Shown here one piece after another: positions 42,206 to 50,639 of a stretch of DNA of 64,000 nucleotides. The stretch is from positions 124,001-188,000 of the forward strand of contig CAKSHM010000003.1 of assembly GCA_934457415.1 (NCBI GenBank). The letters run 5' to 3'. Position 1 is the first letter of the stretch, and the number at the start of each line of letters is the position of its first letter. Origin of the DNA: an uncultured Eubacteriales bacterium. Its GTDB lineage: Bacteria > Bacillota > Clostridia > Oscillospirales > Acutalibacteraceae. Position numbers and translations under genes: made by a program. The notes below the pieces were generated by a model that had not been told where the DNA came from, ran no database searches, and worked only from the letters and a program-made list of their open reading frames with translations.

Positions 42206-42652
42206 CTATAAATTTTCATAAGCCTTGACCGCAAGTCTGTCGCACCGCTCGTTTTCGGGGTGTCCCGCATGACCCTTGACCCATACTATATCCACATCGT
42301 GAATGTCGGTAAGCCTTAAAAGCTCCTCCCAAAGGTCGGGATTAAGAGCAGGCTTTTTGTCCGCCTTTCGCCAGCCGTTTTTCTGCCAAGAGCGCGCCCA
42401 GCCCCTGCTTAACCCGTCGCTTACATACTTAGAATCGGTGGTAAGCGTAACATGGCAGGGTTCTTTTAAAGCTTTAAGCCCCATTATAACGGCTGTAAGC
42501 TCCATGCGGTTATTTGTGGTGCTTTTTTCTCCGCCCGAAAGCTCGCGTTCGCTTTGTCCGTATCGAAGAACAGCTCCCCAGCCGCCTTTTCCGGGGTTAC
42601 CCGAGCAGGCGCCGTCGGTAAAAAGCTCGATGTGTTTTTTCATTTCTTTCAT
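42206..42652 (-). CDS. rnhA: ribonuclease HI
   Basis: Removes RNA from RNA-DNA hybrids, 148 residues. The DEDD residues are in FTDGACSGNPG, MELTAV, TTDSKYV and RCDRLA. Its ATG begins directly after the lexA stop (TAAATG), so it is coupled to lexA, and its expression may follow the SOS response. Confidence 0.96.
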   Translation of the reverse strand: MKEMKKHIELFTDGACSGNPGKGGWGAVLRYGQSERELSGGEKSTTNNRMELTAVIMGLKALKEPCHVTLTTDSKYVSDGLSRGWARSWQKNGWRKADKKPALNPDLWEELLRLTDIHDVDIVWVKGHAGHPENERCDRLAVKAYENL

Positions 42653-43252
42653 TTATTTATACCTTCGAAAACAGCCGATAACCTTTCCCAAAATTGCGGG
42701 TTTTTCAGGAACAATCGGCTCGAAATCAGGGTTTTCGGGCATAAATATAACAGTTTTGTCAGGCTTTATAATAAGCCTTTTTACAGTCGCGCTGTCCTCG
42801 ATCATTCCTATAACGATATCACCGCTTTTACATGCGGCGTTTTTATCGGCGATAACGATATCTCCGTTTAAAATTCCCGCGTTTTTCATGCTTTCGCCCT
42901 TTACGTTAAGTGCAAAAAGGCCCTCGGCGGACTTTGTCGGATAGGGAATATAATCCTCGATTTCCTCTACCGCCAAAATCGGCTGACCCGCCGTTACCTT
43001 ACCGACAAGCGGGACCATTGAGGAATCCCCCTCTTTTTCGATTTTAATTGCTCTTGAAAATCTTGCGTCCCTTGATATGTAGCCCTCTTCCTCAAGCCTG
43101 TTTAAAACGGCATGCACCGAAGAGGTGGATTTAATACCGGTCGCAGTGCATATTTCCCTTACCGTAGGCGGAATGCCCTCGCCCGATTTTTTTACAAGAA
43201 AATCATAAACAGCCCTCTGATTTTCCGTCAGCGGCATCCTTTGCTCTTTCAT
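42653..43252 (-). CDS. lexA: LexA repressor
   Basis: SOS repressor with self-cleavage, 199 residues. The winged-helix region includes GIPPTVREICTATGIKSTSS. Cleavage site Ala88-Gly89 (VTAGQP), catalytic Ser121 (KGESMKNAG) and Lys158 (SATVKRL) are present. It heads an operon with rnhA and queT and has an SOS box overlapping its promoter region. Confidence 0.98.
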   Translation of the reverse strand: MKEQRMPLTENQRAVYDFLVKKSGEGIPPTVREICTATGIKSTSSVHAVLNRLEEEGYISRDARFSRAIKIEKEGDSSMVPLVGKVTAGQPILAVEEIEDYIPYPTKSAEGLFALNVKGESMKNAGILNGDIVIADKNAACKSGDIVIGMIEDSATVKRLIIKPDKTVIFMPENPDFEPIVPEKPAILGKVIGCFRRYK

Positions 43253-43265
43253 CGGATTTTCCTCC

Positions 43266-43279
43266 CGAACATTTATTCG
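43266..43279. promoter_or_regulatory. LexA operator (SOS box) in front of lexA
   Basis: CGAACATTTATTCG is an imperfect palindrome that matches the Firmicutes LexA consensus CGAAC-N4-GTTCG at 9 of 10 conserved positions. It sits just downstream of the -10 box, consistent with autorepression. Confidence 0.8.
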
Positions 43280-43284
43280 ATTTT

Positions 43285-43313
43285 ATTATAGCATCTTTTT
43301 CTATGACTTTCAA
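43285..43313 (-). promoter_or_regulatory. promoter of lexA
   Basis: Minus strand TTGAAA (43308-43313), 17-nt spacer, TATAAT (43285-43290), placed just upstream of the LexA box. Confidence 0.85.
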
Positions 43314-43317
43314 GGAT

Positions 43318-43674
43318 TTAAGAGGCTTTAGTAAAAATTTCTTTTATTCCGAGAATTATCAGAAAACCGCCGAAAATTTTTCCCGCAAGAGCGCCGCCTA
43401 TAAATTTGAGCGCAAAAATCCCTGCCGCCGCTCCCAAAAGACCTCCTGCGGCAAAAGGCAAAGTTATTTTCCATTTGATTTTTTTCTTTATCGCGTAAAT
43501 AATAACCGCGAGAGTTCCTATGGGAATAAAAAACAAAAGATTTATTCCCTGCGCCTTAAGCTGAGAAGTGTCGGTGAAAACGGCAAGGTACATAATCAGC
43601 ACCGCTCCGCCGCCTAAGCCCATACCGCCTATTATTCCCGAAAAAAGCCCTGCTAAAAGGGCGGCGATATTCAT
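43318..43674 (-). CDS. TauE/SafE half-protein B
   Basis: Membrane protein of 118 residues, half the size of a TauE/SafE anion exporter (about 250 residues). Three or four helices begin with the family's GIIGGMGLGGGAVLIMYLAV motif. It overlaps the preceding half-gene by 4 nt and probably forms a heteromeric transporter with it. Substrate unknown. Confidence 0.85.
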   Translation of the reverse strand: MNIAALLAGLFSGIIGGMGLGGGAVLIMYLAVFTDTSQLKAQGINLLFFIPIGTLAVIIYAIKKKIKWKITLPFAAGGLLGAAAGIFALKFIGGALAGKIFGGFLIILGIKEIFTKAS

Positions 43675-44045
43675 TTAATCAGCAGGCGCACGCCTGCGTA
43701 TATCATAAAAGCGCCGAAAATTCTTTTTAGCCAAAGAGGGGAGATTTTTCTTATAATAACCGTACCCAAAAGCGAGCCTAAAAGCCCCGTGGGGATATAA
43801 GAAAGACTGTCGGAAATTTTAACATATCCGCCGTTTAAATACATAAATGCGCTTAAAACCGTTATCGGCAAAATTATGGCAATAGCGTTCGCATGAGCGG
43901 ACTTCTGGTCGAGTCCGCTTTTTTTAAGCAGAGGGACTGCAACCATGCCTCCGCCTGCGCCGAAGCAGCCGTTTACGGCGCCTATGAGCGAGCCGAGTCC
44001 GATTTTTTTTAAAAGCTTAACAGTTTTTCTTTTCATTAAATTCAC
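43671..44045 (-). CDS. TauE/SafE half-protein A
   Basis: Membrane protein of 124 residues, matching the N-terminal half: SLIGAVNGCFGAGGGMVAVP is the inverted-repeat signature. Followed by half B in a 4-nt overlap. Since both halves keep the full motif, each may be a real subunit rather than a broken gene. Confidence 0.85.
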   Translation of the reverse strand: MNLMKRKTVKLLKKIGLGSLIGAVNGCFGAGGGMVAVPLLKKSGLDQKSAHANAIAIILPITVLSAFMYLNGGYVKISDSLSYIPTGLLGSLLGTVIIRKISPLWLKRIFGAFMIYAGVRLLIK

Positions 44046-44144
44046 CGCTTTTATTTTTGCCTGTTATTCCCGAAATTACACCCAAACAATAAAATATAAT
44101 TAAAAAACTTTTAAAAAACTCTTCTTTTTTTAGGCGCGGTTTGG

Positions 44145-44150
44145 TATAAT
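44145..44150 (+). promoter_or_regulatory. probable extended -10 promoter for the hydrolase-murF-ddl unit
   Basis: TGGTATAAT at 44142-44150 has TG one base ahead of a perfect -10; the -35 region (TTCTTT) is poor. It would start transcription about 50 nt before the hydrolase start. Confidence 0.5.
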
Positions 44151-44206
44151 AATAAATAATACCTTTATTGCGTATCAAAAAGATCTGCGCAAAAGGAGAA
44201 GATAGA

Positions 44207-44968
44207 TTGTTTATAAATTTATGCGGACTTGATATTGAATACAGTATAACAGGAAGCGGGGATATTCCCGTGATTCTTCTTCACGGCTGGGGTTCTTCGT
44301 TTGATGTTTACGGCGGCGTCACAGCGGCACTAAGCGACAGGTGCAAGCTTTATGCGCTTAATTTCCCAGGGTGCAAGAACAGCGAAATTATGAAAGAGCC
44401 CTGGACGCTTGACGATTACTGCAGGCTTGTAAAGGAATTTGCGGACAGCTTTAAAATTGAAAATCCCGTAATCATAGGCCACTCACACGGCGGAAGAACC
44501 GCCTTAAAGCTTGCGGCAAGCGGAATTTTAAACCCGAGCAAGCTTGTTCTTATCGACAGCGCAGGTCTTATTCCTAAAAAAAGCTTAAAGCAAAAGCTTA
44601 AGGTAAAAAGCTTTAAAATGATAAAGAGCGTGCTTTCTTTGCCGGTTTTTAAAAATCATTCAAAGGCTCTGCTTGACAAGGCGCGCTCTCATTACGGCTC
44701 CGCCGATTACAATGCGGCGCCTCCGGTGCTTAGAAAAACGCTGGTTTCTCTCGTCAACACCGATTTGAGGGATATAATTCCGAATATCAAATGCCCAACC
44801 CTTTTAATATGGGGCGACAATGATACCGCAACCCCGCTTATCGACGGGAAAACAATTGCGTCCTTAATACCCGACAGCGGAATATGCGTGCTTAAAAACA
44901 CGGGGCATTTTTCATTTTGCGAAAAGCCATACGACACCGCGCGAATTCTTCAAAGCTTTATAAATTAA
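44207..44968 (+). CDS. alpha/beta hydrolase
   Basis: Serine hydrolase fold, 253 residues. The oxyanion loop is HGWGSS, the nucleophile elbow GHSHGG (about residue 95), the acid is in GDNDTATP and the His in NTGHFSF, so the triad is complete. The start is TTG at 44207 with AGGAG 8 nt upstream; a longer frame from 44168 lacks a site. It leads a plus-strand unit with the MurF-like ligase, ddl and a CDF transporter; the substrate is unknown, possibly a cell-wall-linked ester. Confidence 0.87.
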   Translation: MFINLCGLDIEYSITGSGDIPVILLHGWGSSFDVYGGVTAALSDRCKLYALNFPGCKNSEIMKEPWTLDDYCRLVKEFADSFKIENPVIIGHSHGGRTALKLAASGILNPSKLVLIDSAGLIPKKSLKQKLKVKSFKMIKSVLSLPVFKNHSKALLDKARSHYGSADYNAAPPVLRKTLVSLVNTDLRDIIPNIKCPTLLIWGDNDTATPLIDGKTIASLIPDSGICVLKNTGHFSFCEKPYDTARILQSFIN

Positions 44969-44980
44969 GGGGGAAGCTTT

Positions 44981-46567
44981 ATGGAAAATTACAATGTAAT
45001 ACTTACGGTTGTTTTCACTGTTTTCGGCTGGGCAGGCGCTTTATTTTCTCTTGTCCGCCAGCTTCAGATGCTGCAGCAGAATTCTTATTTTCCGTCAAGA
45101 TATTTTAAGTGGCTAAAGGAGTCCTATTCGGTTGAATCGTCTTTATCGGTTGCAGCGTTCGGGCTTTCTTCCATGCTTTATGCTTTCGGATACTATATTT
45201 TTATAACCGTGCTTTTTGCGGCTTTGCTTGTCTGGAGAATTTTTAACTGCATTTCGGTCTATAAAAATTCAATTAAAAAAATTGTATTTACAAAACGGAT
45301 AATAAGACTTTTTATTACGGCAGGAATTGTTCTTGTCTTATTTGCGGTATTATTAAATATCGGAATTTCAAAAACCGCCGACACGGTATTTTTCAATATT
45401 TTTTCTTTCATTTCTTGCCTTACACCGGTTTTGACGCTTATTTCATGGGCGCTTACACTTCCTGTCGAGAAAGCTGCGGCGAAGAAATATATTGCCGGCG
45501 CAAAGAAAAGGCTTGCCGAAAACAAGAATTTAAAGGTTATAGGAATTACCGGAAGCTACGGCAAAACAACTACAAAATTTATTTTAACAAGGATTTTAAG
45601 CGAGAAATACAATACCGTCTGCACCCCTCACAGTTTTAACACGCCGATGGGGGTTGTAAGAACAATACGCGAATATCTCCGCCCGAACACCGAAATTTTC
45701 GTCTGTGAAATGGGAGCGAAAAATATCGGGGATATAAAGGAGATCTGCGATATTGTAAATCCGCACTACGGAATTATAACCGCTGTCGGCGAACAGCACC
45801 TTGATACCTTCAAATCCGTTGACAATGTTTTTAAAACCAAATTTGAGTTAAACGACGCGGTGCTGAAAAACGGCGGAATCTGCCTTGTAAACGGCGGTAA
45901 TGAAAATATAAGTACAAGGGTGAAGCCCGATAACAACACGGTCTTTTTCGGAGAAAACTCAGACTACCGCGCAGAAAACATAACCTTTTCAAAAAACGGC
46001 ACAAGCTTTGACCTTATTTTAAAAAATGACAGAATTCCCGTTTCTACAAGGCTTTTAGGCCGCCACAGCGTTACGGATATTGTAGCCTCTGCAGGCTTAG
46101 CACATATTCTCGGCGTTTCAAATGAGGACATAGCCTTTGCGATTTCCGCATTAAAGCCGACCGAGCACAGATTAGAGCTTAAAAAATTCAAAAACGGCTC
46201 GCTTATTATTGACGACGCATATAATTCCAATCCCGAGGGCTGTATTGCGGCGGTTGAAACGCTGTCAAACTTTGATACAATGAAAAAAGCAATCATAACC
46301 CCGGGCCTTATAGAGTTAGGCGAAAAAGAGCATGACTGCAATTTCAATTTCGGCACAGCGTGCGCCGAAGTTTGCGATTTTATAATTCTTGTCGGCGAAA
46401 GATATTCCGCCCCTGTAAAAGAGGGCGCTTTAAAGTCAGGCTTTGATAAAGAAAAGCTCTTTGAAGCCAAGAGCTTTTCGCAGGCGCTCGAAATATTCTT
46501 AAGTCTTGCGGACGAAAACACCGTCTGTCTGCTTGAAAACGATTTGCCCGATAACTATTTAAAATAA
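44981..46567 (+). CDS. membrane-anchored MurF-like Mur ligase
   Basis: ATP-dependent ligase of 528 residues. The first 165 or so residues hold four or five transmembrane helices, unusual for MurF, then the ATP P-loop GITGSYGKTTTK (about 182-193), the central domain with EMGAKNIGDIKEICDIVNPH, and a C-terminal domain with IDDAYNSNPEGC. Ddl is the next gene, so the enzyme probably joins a D-Ala-D-Ala-type dipeptide to a UDP-MurNAc peptide. A canonical soluble MurF is not in the window. Confidence 0.85.
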   Translation: MENYNVILTVVFTVFGWAGALFSLVRQLQMLQQNSYFPSRYFKWLKESYSVESSLSVAAFGLSSMLYAFGYYIFITVLFAALLVWRIFNCISVYKNSIKKIVFTKRIIRLFITAGIVLVLFAVLLNIGISKTADTVFFNIFSFISCLTPVLTLISWALTLPVEKAAAKKYIAGAKKRLAENKNLKVIGITGSYGKTTTKFILTRILSEKYNTVCTPHSFNTPMGVVRTIREYLRPNTEIFVCEMGAKNIGDIKEICDIVNPHYGIITAVGEQHLDTFKSVDNVFKTKFELNDAVLKNGGICLVNGGNENISTRVKPDNNTVFFGENSDYRAENITFSKNGTSFDLILKNDRIPVSTRLLGRHSVTDIVASAGLAHILGVSNEDIAFAISALKPTEHRLELKKFKNGSLIIDDAYNSNPEGCIAAVETLSNFDTMKKAIITPGLIELGEKEHDCNFNFGTACAEVCDFIILVGERYSAPVKEGALKSGFDKEKLFEAKSFSQALEIFLSLADENTVCLLENDLPDNYLK

Positions 46568-46590
46568 AACTTTAAGTGAGGTCTTTTCTG

Positions 46591-47778
46591 ATGAAAACAA
46601 CTATGGCGGTATTTTTCGGCTGCCGCTCGGTAGAGCATGAGGTTTCTGTAATTTCCGCGGTTCAGGCAATGAACGCAATTGACCGCAAAAAATATGAGGT
46701 CATTCCCGTTTATGTAACAAAGGAAGGTGAAATGTTTACTTCTCCTTTGCTTTTTGACATTGAAAGCTTTAAGGGAAATCTTGATGAGCTTGTTAAAAAA
46801 TGCGAGCAGGTAACCTTTATAAGGCTTAAAAACAAAACCGTTATGAGATCTTTTGCTTCGGGTATTTTTAAGAAATGCAGGGATACCGTTATTGATTTAG
46901 CCTTTCCTATTGTTCACGGAACAAACTGCGAGGACGGAACAATGGCAGGTTATTTCGAGTTTTTAAATCTTCCCTATATCAGCTGCGATATAATTTCAGC
47001 CGCTGTCGGAATGGATAAGGCGGTATTTAAAAGCGTTCTTAAATCCGCAGGACTTCCCGTGCTTGACTGCATGACATTCCGTTCGAGAGAGTTTAGCGCC
47101 GACAAAGAACATTTTATCAGGGAAATAGGCAAAAAAATAGGCTATCCGCTTATAATAAAGCCTGCTAATTTAGGTTCAAGCGTCGGAATTACCAAGGTTA
47201 ATTCCGAAAGCGAGCTTGAAAGCGCAATTTCTCTTGCCGCGTCCTTTGCGGAAAAAATTCTCGCCGAAAGGGCGATAGAAAATCTAAGGGAAATAAACTG
47301 CTCTGTTTTAGGCGACGCGGACAGCTGTATCGCAAGCGTTTGCGAGGAGCCTTTTATGCACGATGAAATTCTTTCCTACGCGGATAAATACGAGGGCAAT
47401 TCAAAATCAAAGGGAATGGCTTCCTTAGGAAGAAAAATTCCCGCCGATATAAGCGAGGAGCTTTCGGAAAAAATAAGAGGACTTTCGGTTGATATTATGA
47501 AAGCGACGGGATCAAGCGGAGTTGTAAGAATAGATTATCTTCTCGACTCTGAGTCGGGCGAGGTTTTCGCAAACGAAATTAACACTATCCCCGGCTCTCT
47601 TGCGTTTTATCTCTGGGAAGCCTCGGGAATTAAATATACCGAGCTTATTGACAGGCTTTGCGATATTGCGTTTAAAAGACAAAGAAACCGTGACAACCTC
47701 ACATTTACGATAAAAACCAATATTCTCTCCGGAGCAAGCTTCGGCTCTAAAGGGTCTAAGGGGTCTAAATTTTCATGA
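46591..47778 (+). CDS. ddl: D-alanine--D-alanine ligase family protein
   Basis: ATP-grasp ligase making the peptidoglycan dipeptide, 395 residues from the ATG at 46591 (GTGAGG 9 nt upstream). The N-domain reads FFGCRSVEHEVSVISA, then HGTNCEDGTMAGYFE, KPANLGSSVGI and NEINTIPGSLAFYLWE. The omega-loop region is KYEGNSKSKGMASL; whether it makes D-Ala-D-Ala or a D-Ala-D-Xaa variant cannot be decided. The last 14 residues are a GSK repeat tail built from TCTAA repeats. It overlaps the next gene by 4 nt. Confidence 0.9.
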   Translation: MKTTMAVFFGCRSVEHEVSVISAVQAMNAIDRKKYEVIPVYVTKEGEMFTSPLLFDIESFKGNLDELVKKCEQVTFIRLKNKTVMRSFASGIFKKCRDTVIDLAFPIVHGTNCEDGTMAGYFEFLNLPYISCDIISAAVGMDKAVFKSVLKSAGLPVLDCMTFRSREFSADKEHFIREIGKKIGYPLIIKPANLGSSVGITKVNSESELESAISLAASFAEKILAERAIENLREINCSVLGDADSCIASVCEEPFMHDEILSYADKYEGNSKSKGMASLGRKIPADISEELSEKIRGLSVDIMKATGSSGVVRIDYLLDSESGEVFANEINTIPGSLAFYLWEASGIKYTELIDRLCDIAFKRQRNRDNLTFTIKTNILSGASFGSKGSKGSKFS

Positions 47779-48950
47779 CAAAGCTTTTAATGAGGCTTTT
47801 TGTAAAAAAAGGTAAAGACGAACGGCAAAGCGTGGGAACACTCGGCTCGGCAGTCGGAATTGCCTGCAACTTTCTGCTTTTTGCAATAAAGCTTGCCGTA
47901 GGATTTGCGGCGTCAAGTATTTCCGTAATTGCGGACGGACTCAACAATCTTTCTGACATGGGTTCTTCCGTTATTACGGCTATCGGCTTCAAGCTTTCTG
48001 CTAAGCCTGCCGACAAAGAACATCCCTTCGGCCACGGAAGAATGGAATATATTTCCGCCTTTACGGTTTCTTTTATTATTCTTACCGTCGGCGCGGAGCT
48101 GTTTATAAATTCGGTAAAACGGCTTATAAGCGGAGCAAAAACGCCTGTATGTCCTTTTATTTTATTTGCTGTGCTTACCGTTTCGGTCTTACTTAAGCTT
48201 TGGATGTATTTCTTTAACCGCAAGCTTTCAAAGAAAATTGATTCCGCGGCGCTTCTTGCTACCGCAAAAGACAGCTTAAACGATTGCTTTACTACCTCGG
48301 CGGTTCTTCTTTCCGCACTTGTTTTAAAGGCTTTTCCGAACATACCGTTCGACCTTGACGCGGTGATAGCCATAGGAGTTTCCGCTTTCATCATAAAATC
48401 GGGAATTTCTTCATTAAAGGATACCTTAGGAGAAATTTTAGGCACACCGCCGAGTGCGGAAGAAATAAAGAACATAGAAAATGAAATAATGAAGTTTGAC
48501 GGTTTTTTGGGAATTCATGACCTTATGGTGCATAACTACGGGCACGGGCGCGAATTTGCCTCGGTTCATGTTGAGGTCCCGCAGAATGTTAATCTTGCCG
48601 AGTGCCACGAAAAGGTTGATTTATGCGAAAAGGTCGTCAGTGGGAAAACGGGCGTCAATCTTGTTATACATATTGACCCTGTCGACACCGACGATGAAAA
48701 TGTCGCGAAAGCCAAAGAGGAAATTTCAGATATTGTTAAAACAATTGACAGGAAGCTTTCAATACATGATTTTCGGATGACGCCTGCAGGCACACTCAGC
48801 ACCAACCTGATTTTTGATATTGTTGTTCCGAACGATTTTAAGCTGAAACCGGAGGAGCTTAAAAAAGCCGTAAGTTTTGAAGCGAAAAAGATAAATCCGA
48901 GTTATAATTGCATAATCACAATAGACCATGACTTTACGGGGGAATTATAA
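47775..48950 (+). CDS. cation diffusion facilitator transporter
   Basis: Divalent-metal/proton antiporter, 391 residues. It has six helices with metal-site motifs DGLNNLSD (helix II) and DSLNDCFTTS (helix V), the HPFGHGRMEY loop and a cytoplasmic domain with HVEVPQ. A second, related ferredoxin-like segment follows (about 315-391), a tandem form also seen in other Firmicutes. The metal is unknown (Zn, Mn or Fe). Translation is coupled to ddl through an ATGA overlap. Confidence 0.9.
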   Translation: MTKLLMRLFVKKGKDERQSVGTLGSAVGIACNFLLFAIKLAVGFAASSISVIADGLNNLSDMGSSVITAIGFKLSAKPADKEHPFGHGRMEYISAFTVSFIILTVGAELFINSVKRLISGAKTPVCPFILFAVLTVSVLLKLWMYFFNRKLSKKIDSAALLATAKDSLNDCFTTSAVLLSALVLKAFPNIPFDLDAVIAIGVSAFIIKSGISSLKDTLGEILGTPPSAEEIKNIENEIMKFDGFLGIHDLMVHNYGHGREFASVHVEVPQNVNLAECHEKVDLCEKVVSGKTGVNLVIHIDPVDTDDENVAKAKEEISDIVKTIDRKLSIHDFRMTPAGTLSTNLIFDIVVPNDFKLKPEELKKAVSFEAKKINPSYNCIITIDHDFTGEL

Positions 48951-48951
48951 A

Positions 48952-48983
48952 ATAAAGCAAAGTAATCATATTACTTTATTTTA
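48952..48983 (+). terminator. terminator after the CDF gene
   Basis: AAGTAAT (48960-48966) with ATTACTT (48970-48976) around CAT, flanked by AT-rich arms that extend the pairing, then a T-rich run. Confidence 0.75.
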
Positions 48984-49036
48984 TTAACCGAAAATGATGA
49001 TAAAATTTAATTCCCCAAAAAAATTCCGAATAAATA

Positions 49037-49065
49037 TTGACTAAATGTGCATTTTTGATTATAAT
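49037..49065 (+). promoter_or_regulatory. promoter of the amino-acid ABC operon
   Basis: TTGACT (49037-49042), 17-nt spacer, TATAAT (49060-49065), about 37 nt before the start of the binding protein. Confidence 0.9.
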
Positions 49066-49101
49066 ATCTACTATGAAATTTTGAAAAGAGGAATGTTTTA
49101 A

Positions 49102-49857
49102 ATGAAAAAGTTTTTAGCACTTGTCATGAGCGTTCTTATGGTTGCGGCTGCATTTGCCGGCTGCAAAACCAAAGACTCCTCAAAGGTTTGGGTCATTGCT
49201 ACCGATACCGCGTTTAACCCCTTTGAGTATACCGACGCATCGGGCAACTTTGTAGGAATAGATGTTGATGTTCTTGCGGCAATCGCCAAAGATCAGAAAT
49301 TCGAATACAAGCTTAACTCTCTCGGTTGGGATGCTTCAATTGCCGCTTGTCAGGCAGGTCAGGCGGACGGAATGATTGCCGGCGCTTCGATAACCGAAAA
49401 GAGAAAAAAAGAAGGCTGGATCTTCTCCGACGGATACTACACCGCAACTCAGAGTATGACGGTTGCAAAGGATTCCGATATCAAAACATTTGATGATCTT
49501 AAGGATAAAACCGTAGCAGTCAAAACCGGTACTTTGGGTGCAACCTATGCCGAAAGCCTTAAGGACAAATACGGCTTTAAGATTACCTATCTTGAGGATT
49601 CACCGACTGTTTATCAGACCGTTATCGGCGGTCAGGCAGCGGCGCTTTTTGAAGATACTCCCGTTATGAAGGCTTCAATTAAGACCGGAAATCTTGCGCT
49701 TAGGGTTGTTGAAGGTTCCGAAAACGAAGGCGCTCCTTACGGACTTGCAATCTTTAACAAGGATAATCAGGAATTTCTCGACCTTTTCAATGCAGGTCTT
49801 AAAAATATCAAGGCAAGCGGAGAATACGATAAGATAATTGAAAAATATCTCGGTTAA
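49102..49857 (+). CDS. amino-acid ABC transporter substrate-binding lipoprotein
   Basis: Polar amino-acid binding protein (SBP_bac_3 family), 251 residues. Signal peptide with lipobox FAGC, lipidated Cys at 21; then VIATDTAFNPFEYTD and VGIDVDVLAAIAK, typical of the ligand cleft, and KTGTLGATYAESLKDKYG. The exact amino acid (possibly cystine or a polar one) cannot be stated. A hairpin between this gene and the permease probably raises its level over the others. Confidence 0.92.
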   Translation: MKKFLALVMSVLMVAAAFAGCKTKDSSKVWVIATDTAFNPFEYTDASGNFVGIDVDVLAAIAKDQKFEYKLNSLGWDASIAACQAGQADGMIAGASITEKRKKEGWIFSDGYYTATQSMTVAKDSDIKTFDDLKDKTVAVKTGTLGATYAESLKDKYGFKITYLEDSPTVYQTVIGGQAAALFEDTPVMKASIKTGNLALRVVEGSENEGAPYGLAIFNKDNQEFLDLFNAGLKNIKASGEYDKIIEKYLG

Positions 49858-49908
49858 AAAACGGATTTGACAGCCCTTTAAAGCTGTCGGACTTACTAAA
49901 ATATGGTT

Positions 49909-49946
49909 GCGGAGCACCGTAGAAAAAAATACGGTGTTCCGCTTTT
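49909..49946 (+). terminator. partial terminator between binding protein and permease
   Basis: GCGGAGCACCGTA (49909-49921) pairs with TACGGTGTTCCGC (49930-49942) with one wobble, loop of A, then TTTT. This arrangement is common after high-copy binding proteins. Confidence 0.8.
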
Positions 49947-49970
49947 GTCACGAAAGGAGGAACCGTTCCG

Positions 49971-50639
49971 ATGTGGAGTATTATTACCGATTACGGACAT
50001 TTGCTTTTAAAGGCCATGGGTAAAACTTTATTGCTTGCGCTTTGCGGTCTGTTTTTTGCCTGCATTTTAGGACTTTTCTTCGGAATTTTAAGCGTTCTTA
50101 AAAATAAAGTAAGCAGAGCGATTGCAACTGTCTTTGTCGATATTATACGAGGCGTCCCGATGATAGTCCTCGCTTTCTTCATTTATTTCGGTATCCCTTA
50201 TTTTTTCAAAAACTACCTGAATTCGCCTATCACCCTCTCGGGACTGCAGGCAGGCACCATTGCATTGGCTCTTAACTGCGGCGCTTATATGGCGGAGATT
50301 ATAAGGGCAGGTATTCAATCGGTAGACAAAGGACAGATGGAGGCTGCAAGAAGCTTGGGGCTTCCTTATTCCAAGGCTATGAGCAAGGTTGTTATGCCGC
50401 AGGCTATCAAAACCATGATTCCGAGCATAATAAATCAGTTTATTATCACTTTGAAAGATACTTCGATCCTTTCGGTTATCGGTTTCCCAGAGCTTGTAAA
50501 CAGCGCAAAAAATATTATTTCCGTAACTTTTAAATCTTTCCAGACTTGGCTTATTGTCGGAATTATGTATTTCATAATCATTGAAATCCTTTCAAAAATT
50601 GCAAAGAAGCTTGAAAGGAGGCTTAACCGTGGCCGTTAA
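49971..50639 (+). CDS. amino-acid ABC transporter permease
   Basis: HisM/GlnP-type membrane subunit, 222 residues with about five helices. The family start LLLKAMGKTLLLALCGLFFA, the conserved FVDIIRGVPMIVLAFFIYFG and the EAA loop EAARSLGLPYSKAMSKVVMP (about 128-147) are present. An AAAGGAGG site lies before the ATG; the ATPase gene overlaps its last codons. Confidence 0.95.
   Translation: MWSIITDYGHLLLKAMGKTLLLALCGLFFACILGLFFGILSVLKNKVSRAIATVFVDIIRGVPMIVLAFFIYFGIPYFFKNYLNSPITLSGLQAGTIALALNCGAYMAEIIRAGIQSVDKGQMEAARSLGLPYSKAMSKVVMPQAIKTMIPSIINQFIITLKDTSILSVIGFPELVNSAKNIISVTFKSFQTWLIVGIMYFIIIEILSKIAKKLERRLNRGR

Noticed and set aside
43318..44045. TauE/SafE pair as a frameshifted pseudogene
   Set aside because: Both halves have good starts and ribosome sites, and an ATGA overlap is typical of coupled genes rather than of a decay event.
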